Assembly: GCF_900102075.1 (NCBI RefSeq)
Contig: NZ_FNAV01000007.1
Coordinates: 1 to 64,000 of the forward strand
Direction: 5' to 3'
DNA length: 64,000 bases
Origin: Salipiger thiooxidans
Lineage (GTDB): Bacteria; Pseudomonadota; Alphaproteobacteria; Rhodobacterales; Rhodobacteraceae
Shown here: piece after piece, positions 33,795-45,005 of the stretch
Layout of the letters: the number at the start of each line of letters is the position of its first letter
Position numbering within the stretch: position 1 is the first letter of the stretch
The notes under the pieces: generated by a model
The model's database searches: none
What the model saw: only the letters and a program-made list of their open reading frames with translations
Told to the model about the DNA's origin: nothing
Made by a program: the position numbers and the translations under genes

Positions 33795-35884
33795 TCCGCA
33801 GGCTCCGCTCTGGCCGGGCGTTCCGGAATGGCAAGGCCCGCGTTGCGTTCGTGAGTCTCGTCGAGACGGTTCACCGCGCCCGCGACGCCCACCCGGGCGA
33901 GCCAGGCGCGATGGTCGGCCGCGATCTCAGCGGCGGGTATGATATGCGTCGTCTCGGTGTGGAACGTGCGCCCGATCAGAGCGGCCACCATCGCGCAAAA
34001 GGACAGAGCCGCCAGCCACCAGATCCAGAACACAAGCGCCAGTCCAAGCGCGGTGGCGCAAACGCAGACGATCAGGCCGATGGCCGTATTGTTCGGCATC
34101 TCGATATCCTCGTATGCCTCCGGCTCGGCATAGGCGCGACCCGTGGCCTTGGCGTCGGTGAACTCGTCGCGTTGCGTGACCTGCGGGATCACCGCGAAAT
34201 TGTACGCGGGCGGCGGCGACGGGATCGACCATTCGAGCGACCGGCCGTTCCACGGGTCTCCCAGCGGCGCGGCCAACCGGTCGCGCTGCCGGATGCTTAC
34301 CCAGAGCTGGATGCAGATGCAGGTGAGCGCGGACAGGATCAGCGCGGCGCCGAAAAACGCGAGCCACATGAAGGGCTGGAACGATGGGTCGCTGAAAGTG
34401 ACGGACCGGCGCGGCATCCCCTGAAGTCCCAGCCAGTAGAGCGGCAGGAAGGTGAAGGAAAACCCGGCGATCCACAGCAGCGCCGCCCGCCGGCCCCATC
34501 CTTCGTGAAGCCGGAAACCGAACGCCTTGGGGAACCAGTAGTGATAGGCCGCAAGCAGACCAAACAGCACGCCGGGAATAATCACATTGTGGAAATGCGC
34601 CACGAGGAAAAGCGTGTTGTGCACCTGGTAGCTGATCACCGGGTTGGCCAGCATCACGCCGGTCAGCCCGCCGACCGTGAACAGGTAGAAGAAACCGACG
34701 ACGTAGATCATCGGCACTGTCATGCGGATGCGGCCCCGGAAGATCGTCGCGACCCAGTTGTAGATCTTCACGCCCGTGGGGATCGCGATGGCCATCGAGG
34801 CAATGCCGAAGGCGGCGTTGACATTGGCGCTCTGGCCCATCGTGAAGAAGTGGTGCAGCCAGACGCAGAAGCTTAGGACGGCAATCGCCATGGTGGCATA
34901 GACCATCGACATGTAGCCGTAGATGCGCTTGCCCGAGAAGGTCGGGACGATCTCGGAGAACATGCCATAACAGGGAATGATGAGCAGGTAGACCTCCGGA
35001 TGGCCGAAAAGCCAGAAGAGGTTGACGTAGTTCATCATGTTGCCGCCAAGGTCATTGGTGAAGAAATGGAAATCGAGGTACCGGTCGGCGGCCAGCATCA
35101 GCGCGGCCACTGTCAGGGGCGGCAGGGCGAAGATCATGATGATCGAGGCGCAGATCACCGTCCAGCAGAAGATCGGCATTCGAAGGAAGCTCATCCCCGG
35201 CGCGCGCCCCTTGTAGATCGTGACAGCGAAGTTGATGCCCGAGAGCGTGGTGCCGATGCCCGCGAGGACGATGGACCAGATCCAGTAATCCGGCCCCGGT
35301 CCGGGCTGGAAATCGGCACCGGTATAGGGCGGGTAATTGGCCCAGCCGCCGGTCGAGAACTCGCCCACCACGAGGGAGAGCATCACCAGCGCCGCCCCCG
35401 TCGCCGTCAATCCGAGGCTGATCTGGTTCATCACCGGAAACGCCATGTCCCGCGCTCCGATCTGAAGCGGCAGGACGTAGTTGATGACGCCGGCGATAAA
35501 CGGCATCGCCACGAAGAAGATCATGATCGTGCCATGCGTGCTGAACAGCTCGGAAAAATGGTCGGGCGTCAGGAAGCCGCCATGAAGGCCGAACGCCTGT
35601 TGCGTGCGCATCAAGACGCCTTCGATGACGCCGCGCGTCAGCATGACGAGCGCCAGAACGCAGTACATTATACCGATGCGCTTGTGATCGACGCTGGTGA
35701 GCCAGACGCGCAGAAGCGGCGCCCAGAGGCGGAACCAGGTCAGGATGACGAGAACGGCAAGCCCGCCGAGCACCACCGCCATCGCCGCCCCTGCCCCGAT
35801 GAGCTCACTGACGGTCGGGTTGTCGAAGGCGCGGACGAACGCGAAAGACGACAAGTCGAGACGGCCGAAGATAGGATCGGTCAT
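33791..35884 (-). CDS. cyoB: Cytochrome o ubiquinol oxidase subunit I
   Basis: The 697-residue heme-copper oxidase core has the CuB/Tyr motif WLFGHPEVYLLIIPCYGMFS (His, glutamate of the D channel, and the cross-linked Tyr), the CuB histidines in WLHHFFTMG, and AHFHNVIIPG with the heme-ligand histidines. The length and the long hydrophilic C-terminus match bo3 quinol oxidases rather than shorter cytochrome c oxidases. It reduces O2 to water with quinol electrons and pumps protons. Start and stop overlap cyoA and cyoC by 4 bp each. Confidence 0.95.
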   Translation of the reverse strand: MTDPIFGRLDLSSFAFVRAFDNPTVSELIGAGAAMAVVLGGLAVLVILTWFRLWAPLLRVWLTSVDHKRIGIMYCVLALVMLTRGVIEGVLMRTQQAFGLHGGFLTPDHFSELFSTHGTIMIFFVAMPFIAGVINYVLPLQIGARDMAFPVMNQISLGLTATGAALVMLSLVVGEFSTGGWANYPPYTGADFQPGPGPDYWIWSIVLAGIGTTLSGINFAVTIYKGRAPGMSFLRMPIFCWTVICASIIMIFALPPLTVAALMLAADRYLDFHFFTNDLGGNMMNYVNLFWLFGHPEVYLLIIPCYGMFSEIVPTFSGKRIYGYMSMVYATMAIAVLSFCVWLHHFFTMGQSANVNAAFGIASMAIAIPTGVKIYNWVATIFRGRIRMTVPMIYVVGFFYLFTVGGLTGVMLANPVISYQVHNTLFLVAHFHNVIIPGVLFGLLAAYHYWFPKAFGFRLHEGWGRRAALLWIAGFSFTFLPLYWLGLQGMPRRSVTFSDPSFQPFMWLAFFGAALILSALTCICIQLWVSIRQRDRLAAPLGDPWNGRSLEWSIPSPPPAYNFAVIPQVTQRDEFTDAKATGRAYAEPEAYEDIEMPNNTAIGLIVCVCATALGLALVFWIWWLAALSFCAMVAALIGRTFHTETTHIIPAAEIAADHRAWLARVGVAGAVNRLDETHERNAGLAIPERPARAEPAE

Positions 35885-36840
35885 TGTGTCTGCTCCCCTG
35901 CCCTGGCGTTCGGATCGTACCCGACCGCGCCCGGCTGCCCCGCGGGCGGAACGGCACCACCGGACGTATAGCGGCGCAGGATGGCGCCAAAGAGATCGCC
36001 TTCGACCGACGAGAAGTGGATCGCATCCACCGGACCGCCCGCCCCGCCCATCTCTGCGCGCGCTTCGGCCCCCGTCGAGGCCTGCGCGAGGCGGGCGTAG
36101 CCCTCGGCGGTGAGCGGCGCGCCATCCGCTTTGACATTGCGGATCCAGGCGTCGAAAGCCTCCTGCGTCATCGCGATGGCCTGAAACTTCTGCGCCGGAA
36201 AGCCGGTGCCGTTGAACTGCGTGTTCTCACCCTCGAAAACCCCTGGCGCCTCGGCGAGGATGTGCAACCGCGTTCGCATTCCCGGCATGGCGTAGATTTG
36301 CCCCGCGAGCGACGAAATCAGCAAGGATTGCATCACAGTGTCGGTGGTCAGGTCGAGCGCGACCGAAGTGTTCTCGGGGAACGCCAGTTGGTTCACGGTG
36401 GCGATGCCGAGGTCGGGGTAGATAAACAGCCATTTCCAGTCGAGACCCACCACCTGCACCCGGAGTGGCGGGTTGTCGGACGCGAGGGTCTTCGTCGGGT
36501 CGAGTTCGTGCGTCGTGCGGTAAAGCTGCACCGACAGGACCGCCACGATGATGAGCGGCACGCCCCACATAAGACTTTCGAGGATCGAAGATCTCTCCCA
36601 GTCGGGGGTGTAGCGGGCCTTCTCGTTCCGGTAACGGTACCGCCAGAGCAGCAAGGGCACGAGCACGAACACGGGCAGTATGGCGATCATCGTCCATCCA
36701 ATGATGTGGAAGAACTCCGCGCGCTGCGCCGCCGCGACCGGGCCGCCGGGTATCAGAAACGTGTCGCGCGAACCGCTGCATGCCGCGAGGGCAAGGTTAA
36801 TCGCGATTGCCGATGGCGTCCTTACGTCGCGAAATGTCAT
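35881..36840 (-). CDS. cyoA: Ubiquinol oxidase subunit II
   Basis: The 319-residue protein carries a lipobox (INLALAAC, acylated Cys after about 20 residues), two transmembrane helices and a periplasmic cupredoxin domain with LDWKWLFIYPDLGIATVNQL and GTGFPAQKFQAIAMTQEAFD. The Cys and His ligands of CuA are absent, as expected for a quinol rather than cytochrome c oxidase. Its start overlaps the stop of the rhomboid-like gene (ATGA). Confidence 0.93.
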   Translation of the reverse strand: MTFRDVRTPSAIAINLALAACSGSRDTFLIPGGPVAAAQRAEFFHIIGWTMIAILPVFVLVPLLLWRYRYRNEKARYTPDWERSSILESLMWGVPLIIVAVLSVQLYRTTHELDPTKTLASDNPPLRVQVVGLDWKWLFIYPDLGIATVNQLAFPENTSVALDLTTDTVMQSLLISSLAGQIYAMPGMRTRLHILAEAPGVFEGENTQFNGTGFPAQKFQAIAMTQEAFDAWIRNVKADGAPLTAEGYARLAQASTGAEARAEMGGAGGPVDAIHFSSVEGDLFGAILRRYTSGGAVPPAGQPGAVGYDPNARAGEQTQ

Positions 36841-37493
36841 TGCCGTCCGCCCCGATGGTGTGTCTCCTCGGTTTTCTCTGGCGCCGTCGTGACCTCTGGA
36901 ATGCGCAGAAGGGCGGAGCCCTTCGCAAGCTGTCCGACGCAGGCGCCGATCACGAGCGCGATGACATGCCCGGCATCGGCCAGCGGCTCCGGCGCGATGG
37001 CGTACTTGATGGCCACGAGCAAGAGGATCGTCGCGATGGTGAACAGGCCAAATCGCCAGTGCGCGGCAAGAAGACCGATCAGTCCGAATCCGCCGAGCGA
37101 CATCCCGACATCGGTCGTCTGCGCCAACACAGCGAGGCCGGGTATCGACGCAATGGCGGCAAGAAGCGTGATCGTAGAGGCGAAATCAAGCGCGAAGAAA
37201 AGAGCAGCGGCGCGGAGGCTGCCGAAAAGCCACTCGGTCAGACCGATGACGGTTGCCGCGAACGCCAGTTGCCGCATCAGCATGGGCAGATCGTGCGACA
37301 GGAAGATGGCAGTTACGAAGCGCCACGGGTTTCCGTCCTGTAGCGCGCCGAGACCGATCCCGCGCACATTCAGAACGCCCGGGTCAAGGTGGCCCGAGAA
37401 CGTCCCCGAAGCGGCATTTGCCGCGACCATCACCGCCAGAAACGCAAGCGTGAACGGCACCCGCCGCAGACTGTTCGGCTTAGGGCGCGACAT
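36837..37493 (-). CDS. Rhomboid-like membrane protein without the catalytic serine
   Basis: The 218-residue protein has about six membrane helices arranged as in rhomboid proteins: RFVTAIFLSHDLPMLMRQLA resembles the L1 region with its histidine, GMSLGGFGLIGLLAAHW occupies the place of the usual GxSG motif, and DAGHVIALVIGACVG supplies the His-like helix. At the serine position a phenylalanine is read (GGFG), so proteolysis is not expected and it may be an inactive iRhom-like chaperone. The ATG at 37493 is preferred over a TTG 9 bases upstream. It overlaps both the DUF202 gene and cyoA. Confidence 0.7.
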   Translation of the reverse strand: MSRPKPNSLRRVPFTLAFLAVMVAANAASGTFSGHLDPGVLNVRGIGLGALQDGNPWRFVTAIFLSHDLPMLMRQLAFAATVIGLTEWLFGSLRAAALFFALDFASTITLLAAIASIPGLAVLAQTTDVGMSLGGFGLIGLLAAHWRFGLFTIATILLLVAIKYAIAPEPLADAGHVIALVIGACVGQLAKGSALLRIPEVTTAPEKTEETHHRGGRQ

Positions 37494-37803
37494 GGATGGC
37501 AAAGCTCCCCAGCAGCACGAACAGCGTCATGACGAGCATCAGCAGAAGAGCTTCCGCCGGTCCGTCGTCATCGGGCAGGTGCTCATCGCGATCAATTCTC
37601 TTGCGCACATGCCGCATCCGCAGCCAGGCGGTCAGCACGACCGTAACGCCAGCGCCGAGCATGATATACGACGCCCAGTGCGGCGCGGACGTCTCGCCCA
37701 GTCGCGAGGCGGCGAGCCCGAAGCCGACAATGGCGACGGCGGTCCGGACCCAGGAGAGGAACGTGCGCTCGTTGGAGGCGTGGGCTTCAAAGTTCACGAT
37801 CAT
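37480..37803 (-). CDS. DUF202-family membrane protein
   Basis: The 107-residue protein has three membrane helices and the family opening NERTFLSWVRTAVAIVGFGL, which is highly conserved in DUF202 (YidH-like) proteins. The function is unknown. It sits 12 bp after mprF and overlaps the rhomboid-like gene by 14 bp, so it is translationally coupled to both. Confidence 0.9.
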   Translation of the reverse strand: MIVNFEAHASNERTFLSWVRTAVAIVGFGLAASRLGETSAPHWASYIMLGAGVTVVLTAWLRMRHVRKRIDRDEHLPDDDGPAEALLLMLVMTLFVLLGSFAIHVAP

Positions 37804-37815
37804 GCGCGGGCCTCC

Positions 37816-40404
37816 CTATTTCATCAGTCCGCGGAGGCCGCCGGAGACGAGCACGTTGACCTCGTAAAGGATTCGTGGCGCGGCAAGTCCACCCGGACAG
37901 GCGAGGTAATTGGGCGTCCAGGCCGGATCGAACTTCTCCTTGAAGGCCCGCAGCCCCTCGAAGCGGTAGAAATGCTCGCCGTGTTCGTAGATGAACCCGC
38001 CGATCCGGTTCCAAAGCGGCGCAAGCTCGCGGTTCTCGACGCCTGAGAAGGGCGCGGCCCCCAGTGACATCCAGTGAAAGCCCTCTGCCGCGCCCCAGAG
38101 CATCATCTCGGCAAAGAGCGCATCCATAGCGAAATGCGGGGCGTCTGGCAGATACCGCATGAGGTCGAGCGACAGCTCGTGCCGGTTGGCGCCCCGGAAG
38201 AGGTTGGCGAAGGCGACGATCTTGCCGTCGGGATTGCGCAGGACAGCCACGTCGAAGTTGCGCATGTAGTCGTCGGTGAAGGCGCCGAGCGAGAAACCCT
38301 TCTCCTCCCCCTGCTTCTGGGCGAGCCAGGCGTCCGAGATCTGCTTGAGGTTCGGCAGGATCGCCTGCGCGTCAGCCTGCGACACGACTTCGAACACGAA
38401 CCCGTCCCGCGCGGCGCGATTGCGCGCCTGCCGCAGGTCCTTGCGCTTGGAGCCGTCGAGCGTGAAGCCACGCAGATCGACGCGCGCGACCTCTCCGATC
38501 TTGAGGAGCGACAGACCGAGGTCGAGGTAAGTCGGCAGATAAGCGGGCGAGACGGAGTAGAACGCCACCCGCTTGCCCTCACGATAGGCCTTTTCGCGGA
38601 GCGCCCAGATCAGGGCCGTCCCGGCCTTCGCGTCGCCGACAGGGTCCCCTTGGGAGATCAGCGATTTGCCCGTGTCCGCATAGGCGACGAAGGCGCTTTC
38701 GTCCTCCGACAGCAGGAATTGCTTGTCGCCGGTCAGGGCGATGTTGGCCTCGGTATCCTCGCTTTCGGCCACCAGCCGCCGCACGGCATCGGGAATGCCG
38801 TTGTTCCCCCGAACCGTTGCGCGGTGACTGATAAGCGAATTGACCAGCACCGCCGCGAGGACGATGGCCACGACGAGACTGGCGCGCAGGAAGCGCGGCG
38901 CATCGCCGTTCCAGCTGAACTGCCACCAGAGGCTGTTGCGGTAGTCCACATGATCGTAGGCGAAAAGCCCGACCCAGAGGACTGCGGCGGCGAGCACAAG
39001 AACGCTGAGGAGCCATCTCCTGTCCAGCCGGAAAAGCGAGACGTCTTCGGCGCGGTAGAAGGCCGGACGCAGCAGCCCCAGCACCGCGAAAGCGGCGATC
39101 ATCGACAGGGCTTCGATCCAGTCGAGCCCCTTGGCCAGCGATACCGCGAACCCCACGGCGATGAGGACCATCGCAAAGAGCCAGGCGCGGTAGAGCTTGC
39201 GGTAAAGTCCGGCGGCGATGACGATCAGCAGGACACCGGCGAGGCTTCCCGCGAGGTGCGATACCTCCACCACGCCAAGCGGGAGAACGTCGCGCAAAAT
39301 CTCCAGCCGCGAGCCCTCGGCGGGCAGGTTGCCGGACACAAGAAGCACGGCACCTGCGAACACGGCCAAGGCCGACGCGAGGACCGGCACAACGGGTTTG
39401 ATCGAGCGCCACAGCACGCCAGACGTTGACGTGAGCCGCCCGCGACTGGCCATCGCCGCGGTGATCGCGAGCCCGCTGCCGGCGATGGCAAAGGGCAGGA
39501 CGGTGTAGACGAGCCGGTACAGCAGCAGCGATGCCAGAACGTCCGACCGGCCAGAGGCCCCGAGACCCGCGATGATGGTCGCCTCGAAGACGCCCAAGCC
39601 CCCGGGCGAATGGCTGAGGATGCCAAGCCCCACGGCGGCGAAGAACACCGCCGCGAAAAAGGGCAGGTTTGGCACGATGTCAGCCGGCAAGAGGACGTAA
39701 AGCGTCAGGGCCGCACCCGAGACATCGAGAAGCCCGGCAAGCGTCAGCCCGCAGGCCTGTAGAGGCCCCGGGAGTTCGATGCTGTACCCGCCGGTTTTCA
39801 ACCGCCGCTGGCCCGTAGCAAGCCACAGGAGATAGCCGCACAGAGCGACGAGCAGGGCAACCCCGAGCGACGTCTCGATGGCGGGCGCGATGTTGACGAC
39901 CGAACTCAATCCCGCGGGATGAAGTGTCAGCAAGGCGCCGAACGCCAGGATCAGAGCGGATACGAACCCGGACCACGAGATCGCCAGGATCGCGCCGATC
40001 GTCACCAGGTCGAGACCGAAGGCGGAGTAGACCCTGTACCGGACGGCCGTGCCCGTAATGTACGACACCCCGAGCAAGCCGGTTATCGCATAGCCCGCTG
40101 CCCCGGTGACCGATGGCACCAGAGCGGGCATCCTGCCCGGCGCGACGGCCCGCATGGCGAGAAGATCGTAGAACGCTATGCCGATAAAGCTCAGAACGGT
40201 GCAGCCAAGTGCAGCCAGAAGAACCGTCGGTTTGGTAGCCGCGAGATCGGCCTTCACGTCGGTCCACCGCACATGGCTCGCCAGTTTGTGCAGCACGACC
40301 ACGGCAATGACGCCGATGACGATCGGGATCGCGATCTTTAGCGCGGGATGCTCTGTCACGCGAAGCGCGCGCGAGACCAGTGTCCGAGGCTCATGCTCTG
40401 CCAT
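37816..40404 (-). CDS. mprF: MprF: bifunctional aminoacyl-phosphatidylglycerol synthetase and flippase
   Basis: The 862-residue protein has a long N-terminal membrane half (residues about 20-510, many helices, with GVSYITGTAVRYRVYSAFGL and SHSPGGLGVFEATIIAGLG as flippase-type motifs). The cytoplasmic DUF2156 synthetase domain follows (about 550-850), with ENxD-like DGSKRKDLRQARNRA, FSLGAFTDDYMRNFDVAVLR and MSLGAAPFSGVENRELAPLW. It attaches lysine or alanine from aminoacyl-tRNA to phosphatidylglycerol and moves it outward, lowering surface charge against cationic peptides and acid. The start at 40404 lies inside the DUF1003 gene end (14-bp overlap). The amino acid used cannot be read from sequence. 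Confidence 0.92.
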   Translation of the reverse strand: MAEHEPRTLVSRALRVTEHPALKIAIPIVIGVIAVVVLHKLASHVRWTDVKADLAATKPTVLLAALGCTVLSFIGIAFYDLLAMRAVAPGRMPALVPSVTGAAGYAITGLLGVSYITGTAVRYRVYSAFGLDLVTIGAILAISWSGFVSALILAFGALLTLHPAGLSSVVNIAPAIETSLGVALLVALCGYLLWLATGQRRLKTGGYSIELPGPLQACGLTLAGLLDVSGAALTLYVLLPADIVPNLPFFAAVFFAAVGLGILSHSPGGLGVFEATIIAGLGASGRSDVLASLLLYRLVYTVLPFAIAGSGLAITAAMASRGRLTSTSGVLWRSIKPVVPVLASALAVFAGAVLLVSGNLPAEGSRLEILRDVLPLGVVEVSHLAGSLAGVLLIVIAAGLYRKLYRAWLFAMVLIAVGFAVSLAKGLDWIEALSMIAAFAVLGLLRPAFYRAEDVSLFRLDRRWLLSVLVLAAAVLWVGLFAYDHVDYRNSLWWQFSWNGDAPRFLRASLVVAIVLAAVLVNSLISHRATVRGNNGIPDAVRRLVAESEDTEANIALTGDKQFLLSEDESAFVAYADTGKSLISQGDPVGDAKAGTALIWALREKAYREGKRVAFYSVSPAYLPTYLDLGLSLLKIGEVARVDLRGFTLDGSKRKDLRQARNRAARDGFVFEVVSQADAQAILPNLKQISDAWLAQKQGEEKGFSLGAFTDDYMRNFDVAVLRNPDGKIVAFANLFRGANRHELSLDLMRYLPDAPHFAMDALFAEMMLWGAAEGFHWMSLGAAPFSGVENRELAPLWNRIGGFIYEHGEHFYRFEGLRAFKEKFDPAWTPNYLACPGGLAAPRILYEVNVLVSGGLRGLMK

Positions 40405-41107
40405 TGATGCCCTCCTCGAGCAAGTCGATCTGGATCTGCTGCATCTCTGCAAGTCTCTCCCATTGATGCGCCAGCTGGTGGTCGATCTTCTCGTGAAGCA
40501 GGCGGATTTCCAGCTCCGACTTCAGATTGACCCTGTAATCATTCTCGGCCCGTACCCTGTCCTTCGCATCCTTTCGGCGCTGGCTCATCATGATGATCGG
40601 CGCCTGAAATGCCGCCACGCAGGACAAGAGCAGGTTCAGAAGGATGAACGGGTAAGGATCGAAGGGTCTGGGTCCGAGGAGCAGCGCGTTGGAGGTCATC
40701 CACACAATGAGCAGGACGAGGAAGCCCAGAATGAAGCCCCAGCTTCCGCCGAACTCCGACACCTTGTCGGCAAGCCTTTCTCCGGCGGTCACGCGCTCGG
40801 ATATTTCCTCTTCAGGGTTGCGCGAGATCGGCTGGCCCGCTTCGAGGCTTGCGATGACCTGCCGGTCCAGATCGCCAAGCTCTCCGCGCTCGCCTTCGAG
40901 CAGGCGCTCGACATAGACACGCCGGAACCGGGCCAGATCGGTCTTGCAGATGTGCTTGCCATCGGCCCAGCCCGGCGCCTCCTTTGCGATCATGTCCGAC
41001 ACGCTTGGACGCACGCTTATCCAAGGGCGCAAGGCCGTTGCGGGGAACGTCCGCCCGCAGACGTGGCAGGCGGACTGAGAGCCGGCGTCGTCGATCGTGT
41101 CAGTCAT
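40391..41107 (-). CDS. DUF1003-family membrane protein
   Basis: The 238-residue protein has a soluble N-terminus with a CHVCGRTFP Cys pair (and possibly ICKTDL), two membrane helices (GSWGFILGFLVLLIVWM; FILLNLLLSCVAAFQAPIIM), and a coiled C-terminal tail rich in charged residues (QRRKDAKDRVRAENDYRVN). This matches DUF1003, whose role is unknown. It starts within the end of the HdeD gene and overlaps mprF. Confidence 0.88.
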   Translation of the reverse strand: MTDTIDDAGSQSACHVCGRTFPATALRPWISVRPSVSDMIAKEAPGWADGKHICKTDLARFRRVYVERLLEGERGELGDLDRQVIASLEAGQPISRNPEEEISERVTAGERLADKVSEFGGSWGFILGFLVLLIVWMTSNALLLGPRPFDPYPFILLNLLLSCVAAFQAPIIMMSQRRKDAKDRVRAENDYRVNLKSELEIRLLHEKIDHQLAHQWERLAEMQQIQIDLLEEGINGRA

Positions 41108-41678
41108 GTCCGCCCAGACCCTTCGCCGGGCTTGCCAGCATGACAAGCGACAGACCTGTCGACAGGAAGTTCAGGCCCATCATCAGGCCAAGCGTCCAGC
41201 CTGCGGTCCATGGCCAGCCGAACAGGATGACGACGCCCGCAACGAAAGAACACAGCCCGCTGAAGACCAGCCATCCCCAGTTTGCGACCTGATCGCTGCT
41301 GCGCAACCCGAAGAGGATCGACAGGATGCCTTCCATCAGGAAGGACAGCATCATCAAGACGGTGAGCACGGCGATACCCGCGCGGGTGAACAGGACGAAG
41401 GCGGCACCGACGAGGAACAGAAGTCCGAAGGTCACAAAGCCGTAGCGCCACTCGGGCGTGGGCCGTATGGCCCAGGAAAACCACAGACCGACTGCGCCCC
41501 AGATCGTCAGCATCCAGGCGACGAGGAGCTCGACCCCGATGGTGGCGACGTGGGGTAGCAGAATGGCGAGGGATCCGATGACGGCCAGCGTGATGCCGAC
41601 CAATCTCAGATTGCCAGCGCCGAACGGTGCACGCGCCGACCGCCCCGACGCTTTCGGATTTGTCAGATACGTCTGCAT
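41100..41678 (-). CDS. HdeD-family membrane protein (DUF308)
   Basis: The 192-residue protein has six membrane helices in the HdeD/DUF308 pattern: GITLAVIGSLAILLPHVATI, WMLTIWGAVGLWFS, FLMEGILSILFGL and GWPWTAGWTLGLMMGLNFL. HdeD of enterobacteria belongs to acid-resistance gene sets. It is the first gene of the nine-gene operon ending in cyoD and lies divergent from the response regulator, across 165 bp that should contain both promoters. Confidence 0.88.
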   Translation of the reverse strand: MQTYLTNPKASGRSARAPFGAGNLRLVGITLAVIGSLAILLPHVATIGVELLVAWMLTIWGAVGLWFSWAIRPTPEWRYGFVTFGLLFLVGAAFVLFTRAGIAVLTVLMMLSFLMEGILSILFGLRSSDQVANWGWLVFSGLCSFVAGVVILFGWPWTAGWTLGLMMGLNFLSTGLSLVMLASPAKGLGGHD

Positions 41679-41843
41679 TGCAATCGCTCCCAAAGCTTCG
41701 GCCGGTCTGACCGGCCTCGGTCCATCGATAAGACCACGCGCTCTCCCGAAAATCGCGCGAATCTTACATCGGCGCAAAGAACCCTCTTTCGCTGGAAACG
41801 GAGCCTCGATTCTCGTTACATGCCCGCAAGGAGACCATGACCG

Positions 41844-42507
41844 ATGAAAATCCTGCTTGCGGAAGATGACGCCAAGATTGCCGACTATATCGTCGCCGGC
41901 CTTTCCGAAAACGGGCATTCGGTCGAGCACGTTTCCGATGGGCGGGATGCCCTGAGCTATTGCCTGTACAACGACTGTGACCTCGCGATCCTCGACCGCA
42001 TGCTGCCGGGCATGGATGGGCTGTCTGTGCTCAAGGCTTTGCGCGCATCGCAGAAGACCCTGCCCGTTCTATTTCTGACCGCACTGGGGCAAGTCGATGA
42101 CAGGGTGGAGGGTCTGGCGGCTGGCGGGGATGACTATCTGACCAAGCCGTTCCATTTCTCCGAACTCGTAGCCAGGATCGACGCGATCGTCCGCCGCAAG
42201 TCGGAGAAAAAGGTCGAGCCGGTGCTGACGGTGCACGACCTGACGCTTGACCTGCTGTCGCGCACCGCCACGCGGCAAGGCAATGTCATCGAGTTGCACG
42301 CCAAGGAGTTCAGCATCCTCGAAATCCTGATGCGCAACGCGGGCCGGGTCGTGACCCGCACGCTGCTTCTCGAGCGGGTCTGGAACTTCAACTTTGAGCC
42401 CAACACCACCGTCGTCGAAACCCATATGAGTCGCCTCAGGGCCAAGGTCGACAGGCCCTTCGATACGCCCCTGATCCACACCATCCGCAACACCGGGTAT
42501 TCGATGC

Positions 42508-42521
<14 letters not shown>
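41844..42521 (+). CDS. OmpR/PhoB-family response regulator
   Basis: The 225-residue protein has a receiver domain with the acidic pair ED at 7-8, phospho-acceptor D51 in LAILDRMLPGMDG, T79 and K101 (LTKP), followed by a winged-helix DNA-binding domain with RVVTRTLLLERVWNFNFEPN and SRLRAKVDRPF. It is transcribed with the sensor kinase gene (14-bp overlap) and stands divergent to the HdeD-mprF-cyo operon, which it may control. Confidence 0.93.
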
Positions 42522-44275
<1,754 letters not shown>

Positions 44276-44429
44276 CGCCAATAGTGGCCCTCCGGCACCC
44301 CAGGAGTCGCGCATTTTTCATCCAGAGAGACAATGATTGACGCTCCACCGCTTGGACTTCCGCTTCGGGGCAGGCATAGAACGCTGTATCGCCGGGCGGT
44401 TTTCCCGGCCCTCAGGAGGAGGACGCAGC

Positions 44430-45005
44430 GTGAAGTTCGTCGGGCGGATTGCCGCCATCATTTGCTTGATCAACACCGTGGTCGGGACGGTCATGTCCTG
44501 GCTGGCGGTCGGTATCGTGATCGTCTGTTTTACCGTTGTGGTACAGCGTTATGCCTTTGCCGTCAGCCACGTCTGGCTTCAGGATCTCTACATCTGGCTC
44601 AACGGCGCGATGTTCACCGCAGTGGCAGGCTTTGCCCTCCTGCGCGACAATCATGTACGCGTCGACATCTTCTACCGCCCAGCTTCTGCGCAGAAAAAAG
44701 CGCTGATCGACCTGCTGGGCGTGGTCATTTTCCTGTTCCCTGCCATGTGGGTGGTCTGGGCCTACGCGTGGCCTTTCGTGCTGCGTTCATGGAGCTACGG
44801 TGAAGGCTCTGCCAATGTCGGCGGTATGCCTGGACTTTATGTGCTGAAGACCTTCATCCTCGTCTTCGCCGCGCTGGTTGCGCTGCAGGGTCTGGCCATG
44901 CTCCTGCGCTCGATCCTCGTGCTTGCGGGCCGCGACGAGCTTGTCCCGGATCGCATCCGTTATGGCCGCAAGGAAGATCCCACTCATCCCACGGAGGCCG
45001 TCTGA
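44430..45005 (+). CDS. TRAP transporter small permease subunit (DctQ type)
   Basis: The 191-residue protein has four hydrophobic segments and the mannitol/chloroaromatic-type DctQ pattern VVVQRYAFAVSHVWLQDLYI, AGFALLRDNHVRVDIFYRPA. A GTG start at 44430 is chosen because AGGAGGA stands about 6-11 bases upstream; an ATG-less leader further up is not family-like. It is followed by dctM with a 1-bp overlap (TGATG). Confidence 0.88.
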   Translation: MKFVGRIAAIICLINTVVGTVMSWLAVGIVIVCFTVVVQRYAFAVSHVWLQDLYIWLNGAMFTAVAGFALLRDNHVRVDIFYRPASAQKKALIDLLGVVIFLFPAMWVVWAYAWPFVLRSWSYGEGSANVGGMPGLYVLKTFILVFAALVALQGLAMLLRSILVLAGRDELVPDRIRYGRKEDPTHPTEAV

